This document shows, piece by piece, positions 1 to 4,890 of a stretch of DNA of 6,787 bases (position 1 is its first letter; every line of letters starts with the position of its first letter). The stretch covers positions 1 through 6,787 of the forward strand of contig CATWBR010000246.1 of the NCBI GenBank assembly GCA_958349075.1, written 5' to 3'. The DNA comes from an uncultured Clostridium sp. (GTDB taxonomy: Bacteria; Bacillota; Clostridia; Lachnospirales; Lachnospiraceae). Position numbers and translations under genes: made by a program. The notes under the pieces were generated by a model. It had not been told where the DNA came from. It did no database searches and saw only the letters and a program-made list of their open reading frames with translations.

Positions 1-134
1 CACCCGCGACAACCTAAAGCCGGGGACTGAAGACTCACAGCCTCCCTCTCACCATTCCGAACCCCGACCTGACGGCGGCGTTCTCATTCCTCAACTAAAT
101 CCCCATATTTCCAGTAAGACAAAAAAGGAGATTC

Positions 135-162
135 TTGACATTTTTGGCAGTAATTATATAAT
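135..162 (+). promoter_or_regulatory. sigma-A type promoter of the first FCD regulator
   Basis: TTGACA at 135-140 and TATAAT at 157-162 are both perfect consensus hexamers, separated by 16 bases. The surrounding sequence is AT-rich. Transcription would begin near 169, giving a 5' untranslated leader of about 75 bases before the ATG at 243. Confidence 0.8.
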
Positions 163-179
163 AATTGTATATGTGCAAA

Positions 180-229
180 ACCAGTGTTGTTTTTATAATG
201 CACCGGAATATATGCAACACAGTACTGGT
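180..229. repeat. imperfect inverted repeat in the leader of the first regulator
   Basis: ACCAGTGTTG at 180-189 can pair with CAACA at 215-219 and CTGGT at 225-229, with a 5-base bulge (220-224) and a 25-base loop. It lies just downstream of the predicted transcription start and ends right before the ribosome binding site (GAAAGG, 231-236). It could be an autoregulatory operator for the FCD protein or an RNA stem near the start codon; the sequence does not decide between these. Confidence 0.4.
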
Positions 230-242
230 GGAAAGGTAATTT

Positions 243-950
243 ATGGCGAAAATTAATTATTTGACGCTTTTGACGGCAATGAAGAATGAACCGGCACCGG
301 TAGGGGCTGTGTATCTGAGCAAAAAGATGGAAATTCCATCGGCTACAATCGGGAGGCTCTTAAAGGCGGCAGAGGACGACGGCTATGTTACCCATGTAAG
401 CAATAAGGGGCGGTGCCTCACGGAGAAGGGGGAGCAGTATCTGAAAACCCTGGATACGGTGGAGGAGAAGAAAAAAATCGCGGAAGAGCTGATCAATATA
501 ACCTCCAGTACATGCGGCCAGTCATTGATTGAAGTCCTGGAGATCAGAATCCTTCTCGAACCGTACACCGCGGCTCTGGCCTGCAAGAATGCGACGGATG
601 AGGATATTGTGGAGCTGGAGGAACTTGCTTTTGAGCAGATGATGAAGATACGCCGCGGAGGCATGGGCAGCCAGGCAGATCTGAATTATCACCTGAAACT
701 TGCCAAGCTAAGCGGGAATGACAGTCTTTTGAGAATTCTGAGACTGCTTTTGACGGAGAATGGCGTATACAATACATTTACCGTAATCACAAACAGAATG
801 CACCTTCAGCAGCTAACCCATCATATGGACATAACAGCCGCTATCAAGGCGCGTGATCCCGAAGCCGCGAGCGCGGCGATAAAAAGACATCTGGAACTGC
901 TGCTTGAAAATACCAGGGTATATCTGCAGCAGAATGAAGATGGGGAATAA
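243..950 (+). CDS. FCD-domain transcriptional regulator with an atypical winged-helix N-terminus
   Basis: This 235-residue cytosolic protein is a DNA-binding regulator that probably responds to an organic acid. Residues 1-68 form a winged helix-turn-helix: a first helix (about 4-14), a recognition region around 30-47 (key residues S33, T35, R38, L39, G47, Y48), then a wing leading to T60-K62-G63. This resembles IclR- or NrpR-type helix-turn-helix domains and lacks the usual GntR signature of an SR-P-R-AL type recognition helix. Residues ~95-230 are an all-helical FCD domain with the family's metal/carboxylate ligands in place: D146, H150, H194 and H216, with the last two 22 residues apart as in other FCD proteins. 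FCD domains commonly bind di- or monocarboxylates. The ATG at 243 is preceded by GAAAGG (231-236). The gene has its own promoter and is followed by the two-enzyme cluster, so it is the natural candidate to control it. Family assignment is firm; ligand and targets are inferred. Confidence 0.85.
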   Translation: MAKINYLTLLTAMKNEPAPVGAVYLSKKMEIPSATIGRLLKAAEDDGYVTHVSNKGRCLTEKGEQYLKTLDTVEEKKKIAEELINITSSTCGQSLIEVLEIRILLEPYTAALACKNATDEDIVELEELAFEQMMKIRRGGMGSQADLNYHLKLAKLSGNDSLLRILRLLLTENGVYNTFTVITNRMHLQQLTHHMDITAAIKARDPEAASAAIKRHLELLLENTRVYLQQNEDGE

Positions 951-978
951 AAATATAATAAGACAGAACGGAAACTGA

Positions 979-993
979 GAGGGCGGTGCCCTC
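979..993 (+). repeat. small GC-rich hairpin downstream of the first regulator
   Basis: GAGGGC (979-984) and GCCCTC (988-993) form a perfect 6-bp stem with a 3-base loop. No T-run follows, so alone it is not a terminator. It sits 11 bases upstream of the longer stem at 1005-1096 and may be part of the same folded RNA. Confidence 0.45.
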
Positions 994-1004
994 CGGTGCG
1001 GCCT

Positions 1005-1096
1005 GCGCTATCCGAAGCTAGTGAGGAGAGTATGGACAGAAAGAATCATTAAACCATGCCCGATATTCTTTCACACTGACCGGATAGCGCTTTTTT
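1005..1096 (+). terminator. long interrupted stem with T6 tail; intrinsic terminator, possibly part of a structured RNA
   Basis: GCGCTATCCG (1005-1014) pairs perfectly with CGGATAGCGC (1081-1090), followed at once by TTTTTT (1091-1096), which is the form of an intrinsic terminator. The 66 bases between the arms are not a plain loop: AGTG (1020-1023) can pair with CACT (1074-1077), and GAAAGAAT (1039-1046) pairs perfectly with ATTCTTTC (1065-1072) around an 18-base loop. The result is a three-tier stem with asymmetric internal loops. It most simply ends the transcript of the regulator at 243-950. The large internal structure and a competing pairing of 1045-1053 with 1094-1102 leave open a regulatory RNA or attenuator. 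I do not recognise any known riboswitch core in it. Confidence 0.7.
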
Positions 1097-1117
1097 AATG
1101 ATATGGGAAAATAACAA

Positions 1118-1146
1118 TTGACGCGGTCATAAATTCATGGTATCAT
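1118..1146 (+). promoter_or_regulatory. promoter of the aldolase-dehydratase cluster
   Basis: TTGACG at 1118-1123 and TATCAT at 1141-1146 are each one base off consensus, with an ideal 17-base spacer. The predicted start is near 1153, about 84 bases ahead of the ATG at 1237. It lies just after the T6 terminator, so the enzyme genes form a transcription unit separate from the upstream regulator. Confidence 0.7.
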
Positions 1147-1161
1147 CGTAGTAGATTAAAC

Positions 1162-1181
1162 ACGACTCGTTAATGATTCGT
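1162..1181. promoter_or_regulatory. operator-like imperfect palindrome downstream of the cluster promoter
   Basis: ACGACTCGTTAATGATTCGT matches its own reverse complement at 16 of 20 positions, with perfect ACGA/TCGT ends and a central TTAA. It begins about 10 bases after the predicted transcription start, a position suited to a repressor. The 8-mer TTAATGAT inside it also occurs at 1095-1102 and, inverted, at 1045-1052. The FCD regulator at 243-950 is the obvious candidate binder; that is inference. Confidence 0.45.
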
Positions 1182-1236
1182 CTGAAAAATATCCGAAATC
1201 CAATAGTGAGAAGTTGATGAAAGGAGTATTTTAATT

Positions 1237-2130
1237 ATGAATCCAAATTTTAAAGGTACTTATGCTGTAGTTATTACACCGTTTCACGAGGACGGAAGCT
1301 TCAATTATGAGGCGGCAAAGGCACATCTCGACTGGCTGATCGGGAATGGCGTCAAGGGCGTATGCATTCTGGGAGCAACCGGCGAGTACCAGAGCATCAC
1401 AGATGATGAACACAAAGCATATGTCAGGGAGATTGTTCCCTACGTTAAGGACAGGGTCTCCGTGCTTGTGGGCGTGTCACGGGAGAGACCGGACGATGTC
1501 GTAGAACTGATGCAGAATGCGAAAGACTGCGGGGCACATGCATGCATGGCGCTGTCGCCGTTTTACTGTCATCCGGCACAGGATGAAATTTATGCATTTT
1601 ACAAGTACATAAATGATCATGTGGATTTACCGTTTATCGTGTACAATAACCCCGGCTCCGCGGGTGTGGATATAGAGCCGGAGACTTTTGAAAAGCTTCT
1701 GAAGCTGCCGAATGCATTGATTGTAAAAGAATCAACCGGAGATATCAGACGTCTTACGGAGGTTTTAAATGCAGCGTCAGCCGGCACTTCCGTACTGTGC
1801 GGCTGCGACAACCTGGCATTTGAGAGCTTTGTGGCGGGTGCCCACGGCTGGATCAGCATGGCTGCCAATTTTGCCCCGAAGGACTGTACCGAGCTTTATG
1901 AGTGCATTGCGGAGCAAAAGGACTATGAGAAGGGCAGGGAGATTTATGAAAGACTTCTGCCGTCCCTGAACCTTTTAGAGTCGTTCCCAAAGCCGGTACA
2001 GGCGATCAAGTATATCGTAAAAGAGGTAAGAGGTCTTGAATCAGGCTGTGTAAAGAGGCCGAGACTGGAGCTGACTGAGGAAGAGAAGGCCTATGTCCTG
2101 GAAAATATGAAGGCGGAAAATATCAATTAG
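1237..2130 (+). CDS. DapA/NanA-superfamily (class I, Schiff-base) aldolase or lyase, substrate unknown
   Basis: This 297-residue protein has the size and motif order of the dihydrodipicolinate synthase/N-acetylneuraminate lyase superfamily, cytosolic TIM-barrel enzymes that form a Schiff base with pyruvate or a related 2-oxo acid. Visible motifs are G46-A-T-G-E50 (the usual G-T/S-T-G-E carboxylate loop), the F109-Y110 pair matching the inter-subunit tyrosine, Y136 in the YN-P motif, and the Schiff-base lysine K164 in a VKE-TGD motif. True DapA has an arginine two residues after the proline of the Y136 motif (YNVPSRTG in E. coli) to hold aspartate semialdehyde; here that position is S141, and the first threonine of the GTTGE motif is A47. 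It is therefore probably not the lysine-biosynthesis enzyme. The start is backed by AAAGGAG (1220-1226). The gap of 69 bases to the dehydratase has no terminator, so the two are probably co-transcribed. The product may be pyruvate or another 2-oxo acid, by inference from the family. Confidence 0.85.
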   Translation: MNPNFKGTYAVVITPFHEDGSFNYEAAKAHLDWLIGNGVKGVCILGATGEYQSITDDEHKAYVREIVPYVKDRVSVLVGVSRERPDDVVELMQNAKDCGAHACMALSPFYCHPAQDEIYAFYKYINDHVDLPFIVYNNPGSAGVDIEPETFEKLLKLPNALIVKESTGDIRRLTEVLNAASAGTSVLCGCDNLAFESFVAGAHGWISMAANFAPKDCTELYECIAEQKDYEKGREIYERLLPSLNLLESFPKPVQAIKYIVKEVRGLESGCVKRPRLELTEEEKAYVLENMKAENIN

Positions 2131-2199
2131 ACAGGCAGCCGCCGATGAGACGGGGAAGGCATTGTTTTAGTTACAGATTGACTATAAGAGGGTGTTACG

Positions 2200-3795
2200 A
2201 TGGAAAAATTACCATGCAGTATATTTAACGATGTGATAGGGCCGATCATGAGGGGGCCGTCAAGCTCTCATGTTGCAGGGGCGGCGAGAATCGCTGCTTT
2301 GGCAAGACAGTCTTTACACGGAGAGCCGGTGCAGGCGGTTGTGGATTTTGACATCAACGGTTCTCTGGCGGCTTCCCACACAGGCCATGGAAGCGATATG
2401 GGGTTTGCGTGCGGCCTTCTGGGAATGGATCTTGCGGATCCTGCGGTAGACCGGTATGAACAGATTTTAAAAGAACGGGGCATTGAAATAGAGTACCGGA
2501 TTCTGGACTACGGAGCCGTGCATCCCGGCAATTACAGGATGGAGATACGCGATGCTCAGGGAAACAGCAGCCACTGGGAGGCTGTTTCCGTCGGAGGCGG
2601 CATGGTTGAAATGCAGAATTTCAACGGTTTCAGGGTGAATATCTGCGGAGACTTCTATGAGCTCCTGGTCCGTTTGGACGGCGCCCAGGCTGCTTTGGAA
2701 GTATGGCGGGAAAGGATTGAGGCGCTCCTGCCGGAATACGAGTTCTGTCTTCCGGAGGAGAACGGGAGCGGCATACTGTTTAACTGGAAATTTGCTTCAA
2801 TGCCGGGGACTAAAGCAATTGAGGCGGTGAAGCGGCTTACCGGAGTGAGGGATGTGGCGGTGCTGGAACCGGTGCTTCCGACCCATTCCAGCAGACACTG
2901 TGAAGTGCCGTTTTCCAGTGCGGAGCAGCTCCTTGAATACGCCAAGGATCATCCGATGGAGCCATGGGATTATGCCATGAAATATGAGAGCTGCCGCGGC
3001 GGCATGGATGAAAAAGCGGTTTACAGCCAGATGGAGCATATCCTTACAATCATGGAAACTGCCGTTGACACAGGCCTGACCGGAACTAGATACAGGGATC
3101 GGATCCTGGGTTCCCAGTCCGGCGGCATTGATAGCGCTGCAAAGAAGAAACGCCTGATCCCGGACCCGCTTTTAAATGAAATCATCAAATGCATTACCGC
3201 CGTGATGGAGAGTAAAAGTTCCATGGGAGTAATTGTGGCGGCTCCCACCTGCGGTTCCTGCGGCTGCCTTCCGGGGACGGTCATCGGCCTCAGCCGCGCC
3301 CTGGATTTGACGCGTGAAAAGATGGTGCAGGGACTTCTGGTAGCCGGGCTAATAGGAGTGTTCTTTGCAGAGCAGGCTACATTTTCGGCCGAGGTGGCCG
3401 GATGCCAGGTTGAGTGCGGAGCAGGCTCCGGAATGGCGGCAGCAGCTGTGACGGCCATGATGGGTGGCACGGTTGAAAACTGCGTGGATGCGGCCTCGGT
3501 GGCAATGCAGAACATCACAGGCCTGGCCTGTGACCCGGTCGGCAACCGCGTGGAGGTCCCCTGTCTGGGCAAGAATGTCATGGGCGGAAGCAATGCGGTT
3601 TCCAGCGCCAATATGATCCTTGCGGGTTATAATAAGGTGATTCCTCTGGATGAGACGATCCGGGCGATTTATGAGATCGGCATCTCCCTTCCTCTGGAAC
3701 TGAGATGCACCTTCGGAGGCCTGGGAAAAACAAGGACAGCCATGGAGATTTTGAAAAAAACGGAATCACATTTTGAAGGTGAGGCGGAAAAGTAA
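2200..3795 (+). CDS. single-chain iron-sulfur L-serine-dehydratase family enzyme (beta-alpha fusion)
   Basis: This 531-residue cytosolic protein joins the beta and alpha parts of bacterial L-serine ammonia-lyase (serine to pyruvate plus ammonia, [4Fe-4S] dependent, not PLP). The beta part starts with a GPSSSH motif at 19-24, followed by a TGHGSD motif and a GGG motif. Residues ~150-228 look like a divergent ACT-type regulatory segment, without the usual DxPG turn. The alpha part (~265-531) has a GSQSGG motif at 304-309, an APT-GSCG-LPG motif near 349-358, and three probable cluster ligands C402, C444 and C455. Their spacings of 42 and 11 match those of the Legionella enzyme as I recall them. 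The protein is longer than E. coli SdaA (~454 residues), probably because of the ACT-like segment. It departs from the family near the C-terminus: the LRET and GGLATTPTG consensus appears as LRCT and GGLGKTRTA. The substrate may therefore be serine or another beta-hydroxy amino acid. A GAGGGTG ribosome binding site precedes the ATG. Co-occurrence with the aldolase suggests a shared route to 2-oxo acids. Confidence 0.87.
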   Translation: MEKLPCSIFNDVIGPIMRGPSSSHVAGAARIAALARQSLHGEPVQAVVDFDINGSLAASHTGHGSDMGFACGLLGMDLADPAVDRYEQILKERGIEIEYRILDYGAVHPGNYRMEIRDAQGNSSHWEAVSVGGGMVEMQNFNGFRVNICGDFYELLVRLDGAQAALEVWRERIEALLPEYEFCLPEENGSGILFNWKFASMPGTKAIEAVKRLTGVRDVAVLEPVLPTHSSRHCEVPFSSAEQLLEYAKDHPMEPWDYAMKYESCRGGMDEKAVYSQMEHILTIMETAVDTGLTGTRYRDRILGSQSGGIDSAAKKKRLIPDPLLNEIIKCITAVMESKSSMGVIVAAPTCGSCGCLPGTVIGLSRALDLTREKMVQGLLVAGLIGVFFAEQATFSAEVAGCQVECGAGSGMAAAAVTAMMGGTVENCVDAASVAMQNITGLACDPVGNRVEVPCLGKNVMGGSNAVSSANMILAGYNKVIPLDETIRAIYEIGISLPLELRCTFGGLGKTRTAMEILKKTESHFEGEAEK

Positions 3796-3809
3796 CAGGC
3801 GCTCCGTGC

Positions 3810-3821
3810 GCGGTTAACCGC
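3810..3821. repeat. 12-base perfect palindrome after the dehydratase gene
   Basis: GCGGTTAACCGC equals its own reverse complement. It lies 15 bases past the stop codon, between the gene end and the terminator-like stem at 3835. With no loop it would act as DNA (protein site) rather than as an RNA hairpin; function unknown. Confidence 0.5.
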
Positions 3822-3834
3822 CCTGCATCAGTCA

Positions 3835-3883
3835 AGAACAGCCCGAATGGCCCCGGCCGTCCGGGCTGTTCTGGCTGTTATTT
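3835..3883 (+). terminator. probable terminator of the aldolase-dehydratase operon
   Basis: AGAACAGCCCG (3835-3845) pairs perfectly over 11 bp with CGGGCTGTTCT (3862-3872), around a 16-base GC-rich loop (3846-3861). The tail is only moderately T-rich (TTATTT at 3878-3883, after a 5-base gap), so as an intrinsic terminator it is imperfect. Its place 39 bases after the dehydratase stop codon supports the role. Confidence 0.65.
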
Positions 3884-3934
3884 GCAAAAGTGTGCGCAGC
3901 ATGCTGCCGGGTATGATGCGCACACTGCTTTTGC
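3884..3934. repeat. second long inverted repeat in the 3796-4161 gap
   Basis: GCAAAAGTGTGCGC (3884-3897) pairs with GCGCACAC-TG-CTTTTGC (3918-3934) as two 7-bp blocks with a 3-base bulge on the right arm. The 20-base loop begins inside a perfect 12-base palindrome, GCAGCATGCTGC (3896-3907). No T-run follows on the + strand. It directly abuts the terminator-like stem, so the two could form a paired structure. Confidence 0.55.
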
Positions 3935-3952
3935 GCACCGTGCGACTCGGGA

Positions 3953-3977
3953 TTTTCGTGCAAAAAGCACCCGAAAA
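3953..3977. repeat. AT/GC mixed hairpin upstream of the ANTAR operon
   Basis: TTTTC + GTGC (3953-3961) pairs with GCAC (3967-3970) and GAAAA (3973-3977), with an A5 loop and a 2-base bulge. It is the last of four palindromic elements in the first half of this gap. On the minus strand the outer arm would give a stem ending in TTTTC, a weak terminator at best. Confidence 0.4.
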
Positions 3978-3990
3978 CACCTCCCGGAAT

Positions 3991-4030
3991 ACTACCTGTG
4001 AACAGTAACACTATCTGTACAACTATCTGT
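3991..4030. promoter_or_regulatory. three direct repeats just upstream of the ANTAR operon promoter
   Basis: ACTACCTGT (3991-3999), ACTATCTGT (4010-4018) and ACTATCTGT (4022-4030) share 8 or 9 of 9 bases. They lie 18-57 bases upstream of the -35 box at 4048, a normal place for activator or repressor binding. The start-to-start spacings are 19 and 12 bases. No regulator in the window can be assigned to them. Confidence 0.45.
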
Positions 4031-4047
4031 TTTGGCCGGACATGTAA

Positions 4048-4077
4048 TTGACAACCAATGAAAGACAACGATATAAT
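4048..4077 (+). promoter_or_regulatory. promoter of the ANTAR regulator-kinase operon
   Basis: TTGACA (4048-4053) and TATAAT (4072-4077) are both perfect consensus hexamers with an 18-base spacer. The predicted start near 4084 gives a leader of about 78 bases before the ATG at 4162. Confidence 0.82.
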
Positions 4078-4106
4078 CATAACAGAGGATTTAATTTTTA
4101 CGGTAA

Positions 4107-4139
4107 GGCCGTGATGCATTCTGAGAGGTGCAAACGGCT
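4107..4139 (+). promoter_or_regulatory. stem-loop in the leader of the ANTAR operon
   Basis: GCCGT (4108-4112) pairs with ACGGC (4134-4138), and TGCA (4115-4118) with TGCA (4129-4132), with a 2x1 internal loop and a 10-base apical loop; a G-U pair can extend the base at 4107/4139. It ends 22 bases before the start codon. A role in autoregulation of the RNA-binding response regulator is possible but not shown. Confidence 0.4.
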
Positions 4140-4161
4140 GCGTGATTGGGGATGAGGGGAA

Positions 4162-4890
4162 ATGAAACGTACAATTATAGTAGTGGACGACGAGCCGATT
4201 ATCCGCCTGGATTTATGCCAGATGCTGGAATCACTGGATTTTGAGGTAATAGCGGAGGGAGAGGACGGATTTGATGCCGTGGAGCTCTGCCGTCAAAAGC
4301 ATCCCGATATGGTGCTTTTGGATTTGGAGATGCCTCTTTTCGACGGGCTGACGGCCGCAGAGACGATTATTGAGGAGGAGCTTGCAGGATGTGTTGTTAT
4401 CTGCACGGCTTTTGCAGACGAAGAGTTTATTACAAGGGCGGGGCGGGCCGGCGTTTCAGGTTACCTGGTAAAACCAATTGAGCCGAGGATGCTGAAACCG
4501 GCTCTGGAAGTGGCCTGGGCCCAGGGACAGCGGCTTTTAAGGACGCGCGCAGAGGCGGAGGACGCCCGCAGGCGTCTGGAAGAGAATAAGACCATTGAGC
4601 AGGCCAAGGGGAAGCTTGCAAAAGAAAAGAATATTTCTGAGTCGGACGCATACCGTGAAATGCAGAAAACGGCCATGCAGAAGCGGATGCCCATTCTCAC
4701 AATTGCAAGAGCCATCCTGGAACGTGAGATGAGACGGGATGCGGCAGTGCGGGCAAAGGAACTTTTGATGAAGCAGAAAAAAATCACCGAACTGGAAGCA
4801 TACAGGCTGCTCTCACAGGAGGCGGCCAGACGGAAGGTTTCGGTCAACGAAGCGGCCAGACAACTGCTGGAGCAGGGAGGAATAAAATGA
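4162..4890 (+). CDS. response regulator with two tandem ANTAR RNA-binding domains
   Basis: This 242-residue cytosolic protein is the output half of a two-component system. Residues 1-120 are a receiver domain with the acidic pair D9/D10, phosphoacceptor D54, T82 and K104 (in a VKP motif). A charged helical linker (~117-143), likely coiled coil, leads to a canonical ANTAR domain (~144-187; A148, K149, A163, Y164, A171, A182). A second ANTAR-like block follows at ~194-237 (A198, K199, A213, Y214, A221, A232). The two align without gaps at an exact 50-residue offset, with 15 of 44 residues identical. Single-ANTAR relatives such as EutV and PdtaR are about 190-205 residues, so the extra length is this second copy. 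ANTAR proteins bind paired RNA hairpins and prevent terminator formation. The start is preceded by GAGGGGAA. The gene overlaps the kinase by ATGA, implying translational coupling. Targets are unknown, and no eut gene is nearby. Confidence 0.9.
   Translation: MKRTIIVVDDEPIIRLDLCQMLESLDFEVIAEGEDGFDAVELCRQKHPDMVLLDLEMPLFDGLTAAETIIEEELAGCVVICTAFADEEFITRAGRAGVSGYLVKPIEPRMLKPALEVAWAQGQRLLRTRAEAEDARRRLEENKTIEQAKGKLAKEKNISESDAYREMQKTAMQKRMPILTIARAILEREMRRDAAVRAKELLMKQKKITELEAYRLLSQEAARRKVSVNEAARQLLEQGGIK

Larger units (their letters stand above)
1..242. other. left-edge non-coding region
   Basis: No gene can be supported here. The first ~120 bases are C-rich and show no recognisable protein in any frame; one + strand frame is open from 2 to 256, but it runs straight through the promoter and the next gene's ribosome binding site and its translation resembles nothing I know. 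The right half (121-242) is AT-rich and contains the promoter, an inverted repeat and the ribosome binding site for the regulator at 243. Confidence 0.6.

Noticed and set aside
194..199. Second TATAAT in the leader of the first regulator
   Set aside because: No matching -35 box at 16-18 bases; the TTGACA/TATAAT pair at 135-162 is far better.
2..256. Long open + strand frame at the left edge, possibly the tail of an upstream gene
   Set aside because: It crosses a perfect consensus promoter and the ribosome binding site and start of the regulator, its composition shifts sharply midway, and its translation matches no family I recognise. Chance openness over ~84 codons is plausible.
954..959. 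TATAAT just after the first regulator, as a promoter for the 1005-1096 RNA
   Set aside because: No -35-like hexamer is found at a workable distance, and no extended -10 TGn is present.
1032..1052. Six-codon leader peptide within the 1005-1096 stem
   Set aside because: It has a nearby GAGGAG, but it is too short and has no run of one amino acid as in classical attenuators. It is kept only as a remark in the RNA finding.
1237..2130. Calling the aldolase dapA
   Set aside because: The aspartate-semialdehyde-binding arginine position is serine and the GTTGE motif reads GATGE; there are no other lysine pathway genes nearby.
3021..3611. Minus-strand frame of 196 codons
   Set aside because: It lies wholly inside the alpha part of the serine dehydratase gene, whose motifs are unmistakable; the antisense frame is a by-product of codon bias.
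3835..3977. ANTAR-type dual-hairpin target RNA in the gap after the dehydratase
   Set aside because: The stems present have 16-, 20- and 5-base loops rather than the paired six-base loops expected for ANTAR binding.
3832..4119. Minus-strand reading frame of 95 codons in the 3796-4161 gap
   Set aside because: It runs antisense through the ANTAR operon promoter and three hairpins, has no convincing ribosome binding site, and gives no recognisable protein.
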